DNA from: Bradyrhizobium diazoefficiens
Lineage (GTDB): Bacteria > Pseudomonadota > Alphaproteobacteria > Rhizobiales > Xanthobacteraceae
NCBI RefSeq assembly: GCF_018129965.1
Contig: NZ_JAFCKW010000027.1
Coordinates: 1-64,000 of the forward strand
Reading direction: 5' to 3'
Length of the DNA: 64,000 nt
Part shown: piece by piece, positions 43,841 to 52,425 of the stretch
Numbering within the stretch: the first letter of the stretch is position 1
How the letters are laid out: each line of letters begins with the position of its first letter
Notes under the pieces: generated by a model
Told to the model about the DNA's origin: nothing
What the model saw: only the letters and a program-made list of their open reading frames with translations
Databases searched by the model: none
Made by a program: the position numbers and the translations under genes

Positions 43841-45490
43841 TTGCAGTTCGTCGTCAACGGCGTGGTGCAGGCCGGCTTCACGTCGGCGGGCAATCTCACG
43901 ATCAGCGGGGTCACGACATTCTCCTCCGCGATCAATTACGGCGGTGTCACGCTCTCCAACTCTGTCACGGGCACCGGAAGCATGGTGCTGTCGTCCGGAG
44001 CGACACTGGCAAATCCGATTATCTCTGGTGCTTCACCAGCCGCAGTCGGTGCACTCGGCTACAACGCAGGTCTAATCAGCTGGTACGATGGCGCGAGCAT
44101 CCGATCCGCGCTGGCTGCTGACACTGTTCAAACCATCACCAACAAAACGATCAACGCCGCGAACAACACTTTGACGGGAACGGCTGCCGGCCTTACCGCC
44201 GGTGCAGTGCCCGCAAGCGGCATCACCGGAACGACGCTCGCCTCAAACGTCGTGACTTCGTCGATCACGCAGGTGGGGTCATCTCTCGGAGTGAATGGCG
44301 CGGCCAGCGGTCGTACCGCGCAAGTCAACGTCGCTTCGACCGCGAGTTCTGCGAACCAACTACAGATCAAGGGCTATCAAGCCTCTCTGGAGGTCATGAA
44401 CCAAGCAGCCAACGCCAATTTTTATTTTGGTGTTAACGACGCTTCAAGCAACGAGCTGTGGATTGGCGGGGGCTACTCGGCCGGACAGGGGTTAAACCCA
44501 TCCATGGTGATCGATAGCGTGGCGCAAGTTTCATTTGGGATAGGCGCCGCTCGTTCTCAAATGAGTGGAGGTTTTCCTGGTACGTTTTCCGTCACCGACA
44601 ACATTGTAAGCACAAGCAATCCGTGGATTGCGACGTTTATTTCGCAGGGAAAAGGAACGAGCGGATACAACGGAAACTACTTTACCATTGGTGCTTATTC
44701 TGGCGGAGCCATTAGCCCGCAACCTTCTTTGCAGTTCATCGGACTTAGAGGCACCATCGCGGCTCCAACCGCAGTCAAGTCCGGTGACATTCTGGGCGTG
44801 CTCGGCCCGATGGGATACGACGGATCTTCGTTTTCGACGTGGTTGTCCACTATCGACTATTCCGCTCAGATTTCTTGGTACACAACGCAGGATTGGACTT
44901 CTACGGCGCATGGGACTCAAACCAGATTTACCTATGTTCCGAACAACAGCAAAACTATCACTTTGGGATGGGTCTTAGACCAAGACGGCAGCTTCAATTC
45001 GGGCAACTCTTCCGGCGGATCCAAGGGGCCGGGAACGATATCCGCTGCCGGATCGCTATCGATTGCATCTGTTTCAACCGTCAACAGCGGCACGGCAAGC
45101 ATCACGATCGGAGATGCGTCGCTGAACGCCGGCTCATATCTCCGATATCAGGGGTCGAGCACTCAGTACAATTGGCAGCAGTCGTCTAACGCTTTCGTTT
45201 CGAACACCTTGGAATGGACCCCCTCTACTGCAACGGGTGGAACAACGTTCACGACTCCAGTGATGAAGCTGACCCCCACTGGCGCTCTTACGGTGAACAC
45301 TTCCGTCACCGTCGTTCCAACTGTTGTCAACAGTCTGCCCGCGTGCACGGCTGGCCTTGACGGCGCACGGGCTTTCGTAACGAACAATGCCACGGCAACA
45401 TCATTTGGCGGCGCGGTCACGACGGGTGGGACCAACCATCATGTCGTATATTGTGATGGATCTGGGACGCCGGCGTGGAAGCAAGGATAG
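43841..45490 (+). pseudogene. 5'-truncated phage tail-fibre-like gene
   Basis: An open frame of about 549 residues from 43841 is rich in Gly, Ser, Thr, Ala and Asn. Its N-terminal region has fibre-like repeats (AGNLTISGVTTFSSAINYGG and VQTITNKTINAANNTLTGTA) and its C-terminal region matches phage structural proteins in style (LPACTAGLDGARAFVTNN). The frame continues upstream, but there it is only the antisense of the minus-strand membrane gene. No good start exists at the junction; TTG 43841 is the first plausible codon. GC is clearly lower than in neighbours. Host recognition or adhesion is the likely ancestral role. Confidence 0.7.
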
Positions 45491-45563
45491 GGCGGCAATG
45501 GCGGCGGCGTGATCGTTTCGCTGCCCTGAATCTCATCGGCTCAACTCAAACGGATCATCCATC

Positions 45564-45791
45564 ATGAAAAAGCTCATCGTGCTGCTGTCGTTGATCTCCA
45601 CCCCTGCATTCGCCGAGCAGCCTGATCCGGCGTTCATGCAACGCGCCATCGCCGCGCTGCAGAACCAGCGCAACCAGGCCCTCGACGCGGCGGCCGTAGC
45701 GAGCGCGAAGGCCGAGGGGCTGTCCGATGACCTGGTCAAGGCGCAGGCCCGGATCAAGGAACTGGAAGAGAAGAAGCCGCAGGGCAAATAA
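45564..45791 (+). CDS. Small exported coiled-coil protein (75 residues)
   Basis: MKKLIVLLSLISTPAFA is a clear signal peptide ending in a Phe-Ala cleavage site. The mature 58 residues are helical and charged (AIAALQNQRNQALDAAAVAS, then QARIKELEEKK). It follows the fibre gene by 73 bases on the same strand. Small periplasmic proteins of this kind occur beside phage lysis and tail genes; the role is unknown. Confidence 0.65.
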   Translation: MKKLIVLLSLISTPAFAEQPDPAFMQRAIAALQNQRNQALDAAAVASAKAEGLSDDLVKAQARIKELEEKKPQGK

Positions 45792-45879
45792 CCCTACGCA
45801 TCCAGCAGAACCTTTCATTTGAGGCGCGTTGCGCGACGTCGCCTTTCGGGTCGCTCGCAAACTCCATCACCGGGATCAT

Positions 45880-46620
45880 CACCATGACCGACGGCGCCCC
45901 GCATCCGGTCCATGATGCTTTCGACGCGCAGCCGCGCCTCCAACTCCTTGGTCCGCTGCGGGCCAATCGCGACATGCATCTCCTCCCGCGCAGCGGGGGA
46001 ATTCATGATCTGGTTGACGACGTTGCGGCGATCGCCCGTCTTTTCGATGGTCTGGACCAGGCGCGAGATATAACCGTCCTGGAACAGCTGCCGCTCCTCC
46101 GGGCTCATCTTGGCCAGCGCCTTTCGGGTCTCAGGGATGCCAAAGCGCTGACTGGCGCCGACGAAATTCTCGCCGGCCTCCAGCGCGTCGCCCGCCTTGA
46201 AGAATTTAGCCGCGCCCGCACGCGCTGTGGCGTAGCTCGGCACCACCTCATCCAGATGCTCTCGCAGGATCCGCGCCCAGTCCTTGGCTTCGGGCGTGCC
46301 CGTCTTGTCGAGACCGCGCTTGACGATGTCCCAGAATTGCAGGTTGGGCTCGATCTTCGAACCGTCGGAATTGGTCTTGAGCTTCAGCCGGCCAGTACCG
46401 TCGAATTCAAATGGCGTCTTGGGTGGAGTGAAACCCATCTTCGCCGCTTCGTTCTTGGCAGACACCATCGCTTTGCGGATCGCATCCTGCACCACGGGCG
46501 CCTGGCCTTTTGTTCTTCGGCGGGGCGCTCGGCGATCTCGGCGGCAACGGACACCGCAAGGCCACTTTTCTCGACAGCCTCCACCACCTCCGGCGCGGCT
46601 TCGTCCAACCCCACCCTCGG
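45880..46620 (-). pseudogene. Frameshifted fragment of a large phage protein
   Basis: Minus-strand coding sequence of good quality runs from about 46600 to 45885 but in two frames. The first reads APEVVEAVEKSGLAVSVAAE to PAEEQK. The second begins APVVQDAIRKAMVSAKNEAA and ends about RVESIMDRMRGAV. The switch lies near 46510 at GCCGAAGAACAAAAGGCCAG, so there is a one-base shift or a deletion join. Both ends run into unrelated sequence. The helical text (EVVPSYATARAGAAKFFKAG, NVVNQIMNSPAAREEMH) resembles very long prophage-encoded, possibly ejected, proteins of alphaproteobacteria, recalled and not searched. Confidence 0.65.
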
Positions 46621-46624
46621 CACC

Positions 46625-47017
46625 ATGACCTTCCTCGAAACGGCCCACGGCAAGCCTCACACGGTCAAGGGACTGGGCAACTGGTTTGCCGACCGATGCA
46701 AGGAGGCCGGCGTTCCCGGACGCGCCCACGGGCTCCGCAAGGCCGGCGCGACGCTTGCCGCGCAGAATGGCGCAACACCGCATCAGCTGATGGCGATCTT
46801 TGGCTGGAAGACGCTCTCGCAGGCCGAGCTCTACACCAAGGCCGTGCAGCAGCAGTTGATGGCTGGCGGAGCGATGAACCTGCTCGCCGCCGAAAACATC
46901 GCCGGCGACGCGCAGCACGATCTGTGGGCGCTGAACAGCGACAGCGAGTACCAGGAGGACTCGTCGATCACGGAAACCGGCCTCGTCGTGCACGCCGAGG
47001 CGAAGCCGGGTCGCTGA
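46625..47017 (+). pseudogene. Truncated tyrosine recombinase (phage integrase C-terminal part)
   Basis: About 130 residues remain. HGLRKAGATLAAQNGATPHQ holds the HxxR box, FGWKTL the conserved His/Trp position, and AELYTKA the catalytic tyrosine. The catalytic N-terminal half with the first arginine is gone, replaced at about 46620 by the start of the antisense phage pseudogene. It can no longer recombine DNA. It marks the right end of the remnant. Confidence 0.8.
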
Positions 47018-47042
47018 AGCTCATTCCGCACGAGTGGAGGCC

Positions 47043-48227
47043 CTATCCCTCCCAGTACCATTGGGAGAACAGCGCGGTCTTGCGGAACAGGAGCGCCGCG
47101 AGACATGCCGTCAACGCGATCGTCAGCCATGGCCGCGTCCGGCAGATCCAGCCGAGCAGCATGAAGGCGGGAAAGCAGGCCAGAAGATAACGGCCCGTCG
47201 AGCGGGTCACGCCGTCCAGCAGATAGGGCATCGCGATCGCGGCGATCCCATAGAGGGCAAGGCTGAACCGCAACCGCCAGAACGAGGCCACCGCCAGCAG
47301 CACGAAAGCGAGCAACTGCACCGCTTCAGGCCATTCCGCCCGGCGAAACGCCTCGAGCGTGACAGCCGAAGCGATCCGCTGCGACAGCGATTGCGCGTGA
47401 AACGCGTCCTGGCTGGCGACAAAGGCCAGCGGATGGCCGAACGCGATCCATAGATAGGCCATGTAGGCCAGCAGGCCCGATGCCGCCAGCACGCCGCACA
47501 CCGCGATCCGCGACAGACGTTGCGGCCAGGTCATCGTCGGCGTCAACGCGATGACCGAGAGGATCACCGGCAGCAAGACGATGCTGGTCGATCGTGCCGC
47601 CAAGGACACGCCGGCCATCGCGGCCGACACGACGAATTGATGCCTCGCCAGCAGGATCAGGCTGAGCAGAACGAAGACAAGGCAGAGCGACTCCGAATAG
47701 GCCGCCGACAGGAACATCGACGACGGAAAGAAGCTGAACAGGGCGACCGTCGGCAGCACGGACTCTTCGCCGATCTCCTGCTTCACCAACCGGACCAGCA
47801 ACAGCACTACGATCACCGAGCACAGGTTCGCGACCAGGAGCATCGCGACGAATGGATCCACCCGGGCCAGGACGCGCATGGCGGCCGAGACGAGCGGATA
47901 GAGCGGAAAGAAGTTGATCGAATTCAGCGCCTGCGCGGCGTCGCTGTATTGGTAGCCGTCGGTGACGATGCCGCCGTACCAGCGACCGTCCCAGCGCACC
48001 ATGCGGTGGTACCATTGCGGGCCCGCAAGCCATTTTCCCGTGTAGGGTTCGGGAAGCAGCAGCGGACCGAAGTCGATGGCGATGACCACGACGAGCCGGG
48101 ATGCGGCGAACAGGATCAACGCGGCAACATCGAGCCGCCAGCCGCGGCCATGGACGGCAAGCCACCGCAGTATTTGCGCCGGTCGCCGAGCCCACCAAGT
48201 AGCCGTGTCCCTGCTCGCATCAGTCAT
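47043..48227 (-). CDS. PIG-V-like mannosyltransferase family membrane protein
   Basis: The 394-residue integral membrane protein has about 9-10 helices. Motifs shared with GPI mannosyltransferase 2 (PIG-V) and its bacterial relatives are visible: WDGRWYGGIVTDGY, NFFPLYPL and FLSAAYSESL. The aspartate in RWDGRWY is the expected catalytic acid of this GT-C family. It would use a polyprenyl-phosphate mannose donor in the inner membrane; the acceptor is unknown. It is the first intact chromosomal gene beyond the prophage remnant. Confidence 0.85.
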   Translation of the reverse strand: MTDASRDTATWWARRPAQILRWLAVHGRGWRLDVAALILFAASRLVVVIAIDFGPLLLPEPYTGKWLAGPQWYHRMVRWDGRWYGGIVTDGYQYSDAAQALNSINFFPLYPLVSAAMRVLARVDPFVAMLLVANLCSVIVVLLLVRLVKQEIGEESVLPTVALFSFFPSSMFLSAAYSESLCLVFVLLSLILLARHQFVVSAAMAGVSLAARSTSIVLLPVILSVIALTPTMTWPQRLSRIAVCGVLAASGLLAYMAYLWIAFGHPLAFVASQDAFHAQSLSQRIASAVTLEAFRRAEWPEAVQLLAFVLLAVASFWRLRFSLALYGIAAIAMPYLLDGVTRSTGRYLLACFPAFMLLGWICRTRPWLTIALTACLAALLFRKTALFSQWYWEG

Positions 48228-48510
48228 GACGGATCCGCATCATGAGACATCCCTGGTTCGCGGCTCCGGTCACGAAGGGCTAGCCGCGGCGCCTGTCTTA
48301 CCCGACTGCGGCGACCGTTCCAGATGAAGTCTGCAGAATGGCACAGTCAGCGTTGTGCGAGGCGCCTCCCCTTCCCGGCCTGCGCGCCGCAACATGTGAC
48401 CGCAACCTGAGCCCCCGCCGAAGCCGGCCGTCTCACAGGATGGACGCGGCCGGCGCGTAGCCGCCGGCCGGGTGTGGCCACGCGCCGGGGATCAGGCGGC
48501 GCAGCGCCGT

Positions 48511-49329
48511 TCAGTAACAGGCGCGCGGGTCGGCCTGCACATACTGGCCGCTGGGATAGCGGTAGTAGCAATTGCCCTGGGCAAAATAGTAGCCGGGCCG
48601 CGAAGCGGCCGTCGCACCGGCGATGGCCCCGCTGGCGCCGCCAAGGACGGCCCCCGCGGCAGCGCCGGTGGCATTGCCCGAGATCAGCCCGCCGAGCACG
48701 CCGCCGACGATGGCGCCGCCAAGTGCGCTCGCGCCGGGATCAGCCGGGGGCGGCGGCGGAGGCGGCGGTTCGTAGGCGACCGGTGGCGGGGCGTAGGCCA
48801 CCGGCACGTCGTCGTAATAGTCGTCTGAGATATAGGCGGGCGGACCGGCCATCCGTTGCGGATAATAGTACCAGACGCCGCCGACGTCCCACCACCAGCC
48901 TGAGCGGCCGTTGCGGACCTCGTGGCGCCAGCGACCGCCATCCCAGGCGCGATTGCCGCGATAGGACTGGCCGCCCCAGTCGCGCGCAGGTGCCGGCCCG
49001 CGGGCGTAGTTGCCGCCGGGCGGCGGGCCGCCGGCGTTTTGCGGGCGCGGACCAGGTCCAGCCGGACCGGGACCCGCATAGCCGGGACGCGGGCCGCCGG
49101 CCTGAGGCGGGCCACCAGGCTGCCCCTGCGGCCGGGCCGCCTGCTGCGGCGGCGAACCCTTGCGCATGTTCTGCTGATTGTTCGGGGGCGGTCCACCTGC
49201 GCCGGGGCCTGCCTGCGGCTGCGCCGAGGGCCTTGGCGGCAATGAATCCTGGGCCTGCGCCGGGACTGCGAGCAACGACATGGCCGAAACCAAGGGAATG
49301 ATGATCTTGATGCTGCTGGACGCACTCAT
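48511..49329 (-). CDS. Exported Pro/Gly-rich protein with glycine-zipper segment
   Basis: The 272-residue protein has a signal peptide (IIIPLVSAMSLLAVPAQAQ), then about 85 residues dominated by Pro, Gly, Gln and Ala. A Trp/Tyr-rich middle (GGRWRHEVRNGRSGWWWDVG) and a polyproline run follow. A glycine-zipper region (GGAIVGGVLGGLISGNATGA) and a Tyr/Cys-containing tail end the protein. Glycine-zipper domains associate with or cross the outer membrane. The family is not recognised beyond this; an envelope structural role is likely. Confidence 0.75.
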   Translation of the reverse strand: MSASSSIKIIIPLVSAMSLLAVPAQAQDSLPPRPSAQPQAGPGAGGPPPNNQQNMRKGSPPQQAARPQGQPGGPPQAGGPRPGYAGPGPAGPGPRPQNAGGPPPGGNYARGPAPARDWGGQSYRGNRAWDGGRWRHEVRNGRSGWWWDVGGVWYYYPQRMAGPPAYISDDYYDDVPVAYAPPPVAYEPPPPPPPPADPGASALGGAIVGGVLGGLISGNATGAAAGAVLGGASGAIAGATAASRPGYYFAQGNCYYRYPSGQYVQADPRACY

Positions 49330-49503
49330 GCGTGCGGGACCCCCTACTCTTGCGATTGCCGTGCTGCCATGCGCGATAGACGATTCGCATCGCGCCAGCT
49401 GATGCCGGCTGACATAACTGATCTGCTTCGGTCGGCTAAGTCCCGTTACAAATGATTAAGATCACGGCATTTTTTCGCCTGCGGGGGCGCGCGGCGGGCG
49501 GTT

Positions 49504-49743
49504 CTAACGGGCCGGCTCGATCACGTTGCAATTGCTCCGCCCCGACATCAGGCAGTCCTGCATCCGGCTCGCGGCGGTGAGATCGCGGGCGAGCCACCAG
49601 CCGATTCCGAGGATCACGATGGCGATGACCAGGCCGGCCATGGCCCCGCGCCTGTTATCACCGGACGGCGGCTTTGGCGGCGATTTTTGCGTTTCGCCTG
49701 GCTCGGGCTTCAATTTGGGCTCAGTGGACTCTGTTTTGCGCAT
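49504..49743 (-). CDS. Small single-pass membrane protein (79 residues)
   Basis: A charged Lys/Pro/Glu-rich N terminus of about 34 residues precedes one membrane helix (MAGLVIAIVILGIGWWLA). A short external tail contains two cysteines (DCLMSGRSNC), a possible disulfide loop. I recall similar proteins as uncharacterised in Bradyrhizobium. It is monocistronic. Confidence 0.65.
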   Translation of the reverse strand: MRKTESTEPKLKPEPGETQKSPPKPPSGDNRRGAMAGLVIAIVILGIGWWLARDLTAASRMQDCLMSGRSNCNVIEPAR

Positions 49744-49821
49744 GGCTGACCGATGGCAGGGATGGGCGGGCGTCTACCACCTCTGCGGCGTCGCGTCACA
49801 TCCAGCGCGACTATCCCGGCC

Positions 49822-50058
49822 CTATCCCCGGGTCTGCCGGATCGCATCCTTGCGCGAGGTTTCGACGGCCGGGATCTCCTCGCGGAGCCGAGGTGCGCAG
49901 CTCGTGAGCACGAAGGCGGTCTGCGTGCATTCCCAGTCGGCTCCCAGCACGGCGCTTTCGAACGGCTGAGGACGGGCGAGCAGCAACGCGGCGGCGGCCA
50001 GGGCCACCACCGCGACGGCGATTGCGAGCGCCTTCCGGCTCAGTCTTGAGATCGTCAT
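49822..50058 (-). CDS. Small membrane-anchored periplasmic protein (78 residues)
   Basis: An N-terminal helix (LAIAVAVVALAAAALLLA) is followed by a soluble segment with two cysteines (WECTQTAFVLTSC), probably a disulfide. The layout parallels the 79-residue neighbour at 49504 (membrane helix plus a Cys-x8-10-Cys loop), but the sequences are not evidently homologous. Function unknown. Confidence 0.6.
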   Translation of the reverse strand: MTISRLSRKALAIAVAVVALAAAALLLARPQPFESAVLGADWECTQTAFVLTSCAPRLREEIPAVETSRKDAIRQTRG

Positions 50059-50326
50059 GCCCGTGCTCCGTCTCGTCTGCGGGCGGACGCTAGGCGCCGC
50101 TCCGTGGGCCCCTTATGAGGGACATCACAATTCGGCAGATTTTCAGGGCTACGAGAGATCGTCGTGGGCTGGCGATTATTCATTGACCTGATCGGCTGCG
50201 ATTATAGGTGGCTTCGCGACGCGCGCCGATGTACACGCTTCTTCGTCGCGTGGCGCCCGCTGTGCCCGGCCGACGTACCAACAGGCAGTAATTTAGGACT
50301 GAAAGTGAGGATGACAAGGTTCTTCG

Positions 50327-50674
50327 ATGAGTGGATTTAAGGAACCAGGCTTCTCCGACCGACAAAAGGCCGCGCAGGAAGCACGCAAAAATCTTTTGAA
50401 CAAATTCAAGTCGCAGCCCGGGCCCGACGATCCTGCGGTGCTGGCGAAGCGTGCCGAACGCGAGGCCCTCGCAGCCAAGCGCGCCGAGGCCAAGGCTGCG
50501 CGCGAGGCGGAAAAGGCCGAGCAGAAGCGCCTCGAGGAAGAGGCCAAAGCCGCCGAAGCCGCTCGCATTGCGCGCGAGGCGGAGGAAGCCGAGGCCAGGG
50601 CTGCTGCGATGGAGGCCGAGCAAAAGGCCAAGCGCGACGCCCGCTACGCCGCCCGCAAGGCCAAGCGCAAGTAA
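50327..50674 (+). CDS. DUF6481 family charged helical protein
   Basis: The 115-residue protein begins MSGFKEPGFSDRQKAAQEA and is almost entirely Ala, Glu, Lys and Arg, forming one long helix or coiled coil. The N-terminal FxEPGFxDRQKAA motif identifies the DUF6481 family common in alphaproteobacteria, of unknown role. AAGG precedes the ATG. Low-complexity codons (GCC, GAG, AAG) make the antisense frames open, but they are not genes. Confidence 0.85.
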   Translation: MSGFKEPGFSDRQKAAQEARKNLLNKFKSQPGPDDPAVLAKRAEREALAAKRAEAKAAREAEKAEQKRLEEEAKAAEAARIAREAEEAEARAAAMEAEQKAKRDARYAARKAKRK

Positions 50675-50721
50675 GCTTCGCAAGTCACGTTCAATTGAAC
50701 TTGAACGAATAGCATCACTTC

Positions 50722-50744
50722 GGGGCGGTCCATGCGACCGCCCC
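50722..50744. terminator. Bidirectional terminator candidate
   Basis: GGGGCGGTC (50722-50730) and GACCGCCCC (50736-50744) pair perfectly around CATGC. The hairpin lies between two convergent genes (50674 and 50799 stops) and is followed on the plus strand by a short TTT after CCGGAG. Confidence 0.6.
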
Positions 50745-50798
50745 CGGAGTTTCGGCGCATGCGTCGGCCTTTCGCAAGCGCCCGACGACGGCTGAAGA

Positions 50799-51053
50799 TC
50801 AGTTCTTCTTCATCATCCCATCGTCTTTCTTCATGCCGTCCTTCGACATGGTGTCCTTCTTCATGCCGTCGTCCTTGGACATGGTGTCCTTCTTCATACC
50901 GTCCTTGGACATGGTGTCCTTCGACATGGAGTCCTTCTTCATGCCGTCGTCCTTGCCCATCTTGTCCTGGGCGAACGCGGCCGGCGACAGCGCGAGGCCA
51001 AGCGACAGAGCGGCAGCCGAGACGCCGAGTACGATGCGGGTGCGAATGGTCAT
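50799..51053 (-). CDS. Exported pentapeptide MXKDX repeat protein
   Basis: The 84-residue product has a signal peptide (IVLGVSAAALSLGLALSPAAFAQ) and then about 55 residues made of MxKDx units alternating as MKKD and MSKD, some with an inserted Asp-Gly. The mature part contains almost only Met, Lys, Asp, Ser, Thr and Gly. The MXKDX family is widespread in Proteobacteria; the Met-rich periplasmic repeats suggest metal or oxidant binding, which is inference. GAAGGGAAG lies upstream of the ATG. Confidence 0.88.
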   Translation of the reverse strand: MTIRTRIVLGVSAAALSLGLALSPAAFAQDKMGKDDGMKKDSMSKDTMSKDGMKKDTMSKDDGMKKDTMSKDGMKKDDGMMKKN

Positions 51054-51305
51054 GGGTGATCTTCCCTTCAGGTGAGGTTTGTCAGCGACGGACGCCGCTA
51101 ACCAGACTCGACGGATGGAGGACCGGCCTTGTTACGCCGTCGCCGAGAAATTCTTCGAGAAACCGCCGACAGGGTGTTGCCGCAATCTCATGCGCAATGG
51201 GTCAGCCGGTCTTTCAAATGGTGATGACGACGTGTGTGCAGCGCAACACAACCAGCCCTTGCCGGGGCATTCGGTCTCAAACTATCAGATGAGAGAATAT
51301 CGGCT

Positions 51306-51342
51306 GGAAGACCGGCTAGGATGGGCCTAGCGCCGGTCTTCC
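51306..51342 (+). promoter_or_regulatory. Perfect hairpin in the leader of the TRAP operon
   Basis: GGAAGACCGGC (51306-51316) pairs with GCCGGTCTTCC (51332-51342), and TAGG (51317-51320) pairs with CCTA (51326-51329) inside. It ends 60 bases before the dctP ATG, in a 349-base interval (51054-51402) that holds no gene. It could be an operator, an attenuator or a stability element. Confidence 0.6.
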
Positions 51343-51402
51343 GAAGACCTCACCCGAACACGCCAAGAACCATCCAAAAAAACGTTTCAAGGGGATCACA
51401 CC

Positions 51403-52425
51403 ATGCTCACGCGCCGCCATTTGATCGCGACAGCCGTCGCCGCGCCCGCCATCCTCCGCTTCGGCACCGGGACCGCACATGCCGCCACAACGCTGAAGAT
51501 CTCGCATCAGTTTCCGGGCGGCACCGTCGACAAGGGCGATTTCCGCGACCGGCTCTGCCGCATGTTCGCAGCCGAGGTGGCCAAGCGAAGCAATGGCGAC
51601 ATCGCCGCTGAAATCTATCCGAACTCCTCGCTGATCAAGACCAACGCGCAGTTCTCGGCCATGCGCAAGGGTGCGCTCGACATCAGCCTCTATCCGATGC
51701 CCTACGCCGGCGGCGAATTGCCGGAGACCAATATCGGGCTGATGCCCGGCCTCGTCACCACCTACGACCAGGGCCTGCGCTGGAAGAAGGAGCCGGTCGG
51801 CAAGGCGCTGACCGACTTCCTCGCCGACAAGGGCATTATCCTGCTCAGCTGGGTGTGGCAGGCCGGCGGCGTTGCCAGCCGCTCCAAGCCGATCGTGTCG
51901 CCGGAGGACGCCAAGGGCCTGAAGGTGCGCGGCGGCTCGCGCGAGATGGACATGGTGCTGCAGACCGCGGGCGCGTCGGTGCTGTCGGTGCCGTCGAACG
52001 AAATCTACGCGGCGATGCAGACCGGTGCCTGCGACGCCGGCATCACCTCCTCGACCAGCCTGATCTCGTTCCGCCTCGAAGAAGTCGCGAAGTCGCTGAC
52101 GTCGGGCGCCGGCGCGTCGTACTGGTTCATGCTCGAGCCGCTGATGATGTCGAAGGCGATCTTCGACAAGCTGCCGAAGAACCAGCAAGACATCCTGCTC
52201 GCCGTCGGTGCCGAGCTCGAGGTCTTCGGCCGCAAGGGCGCGCAGGACGACGACATCGAGGTCGCCAGGGTCTACGAGAAGGCCGGCGCGAAGGTCTCGG
52301 CGCTCGACGCAGCGACCGTCGGCAAATGGCGCGACATCGCCCGCGACACCGCGTGGAAGGATTACGGCGCCAAGACCGCGACCGCAGCCAACCTGCTCAA
52401 GCTCGCCACCGACGTCGCGGCATGA
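51403..52425 (+). CDS. dctP: TRAP transporter solute-binding protein, DctP family
   Basis: The 340-residue periplasmic protein has a twin-arginine-like signal (MLTRRHLIATAVAAPAILRF up to AHA). The DctP fold is visible in LKISHQFPGGTVDKGDFRDR, AEIYPNSSLIKTNAQFSAM and KGLKVRGGSREMDMVL; the arginine in LKVRGG is the conserved carboxylate-binding residue. It captures an organic acid or similar solute for the membrane subunits encoded next. The substrate is unknown. Its stop overlaps the next start (ATGA). Confidence 0.93.
   Translation: MLTRRHLIATAVAAPAILRFGTGTAHAATTLKISHQFPGGTVDKGDFRDRLCRMFAAEVAKRSNGDIAAEIYPNSSLIKTNAQFSAMRKGALDISLYPMPYAGGELPETNIGLMPGLVTTYDQGLRWKKEPVGKALTDFLADKGIILLSWVWQAGGVASRSKPIVSPEDAKGLKVRGGSREMDMVLQTAGASVLSVPSNEIYAAMQTGACDAGITSSTSLISFRLEEVAKSLTSGAGASYWFMLEPLMMSKAIFDKLPKNQQDILLAVGAELEVFGRKGAQDDDIEVARVYEKAGAKVSALDAATVGKWRDIARDTAWKDYGAKTATAANLLKLATDVAA

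Larger units (their letters stand above)
41039..47017. mobile_element. Decayed prophage/integrative element remnant at tRNA-Arg
   Basis: The interval starts at the tRNA 3' end and ends with the C-terminal fragment of a tyrosine recombinase. Inside are a compact minus-strand block of small membrane and exported proteins with overlapping starts and stops, a tail-fibre-like gene without its 5' end, a small exported protein and a frameshifted piece of a large phage protein. Terminase, capsid and portal genes are absent. A counted 60-base stretch in the fibre gene is about 47% GC against about 65% in a catabolic gene. I could not see a second copy of the tRNA 3' end, so the boundaries are approximate. 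Confidence 0.8.

Noticed and set aside
47018..47060. Right-hand attachment site as a copy of the tRNA-Arg 3' end
   Set aside because: No stretch resembling CAGGTTCGATTCCTG is visible next to the integrase fragment.
50830..50950. Short repeats resembling a CRISPR array
   Set aside because: The repeated bases encode the MKKD/MSKD units of an exported repeat protein in one frame, with no spacers.
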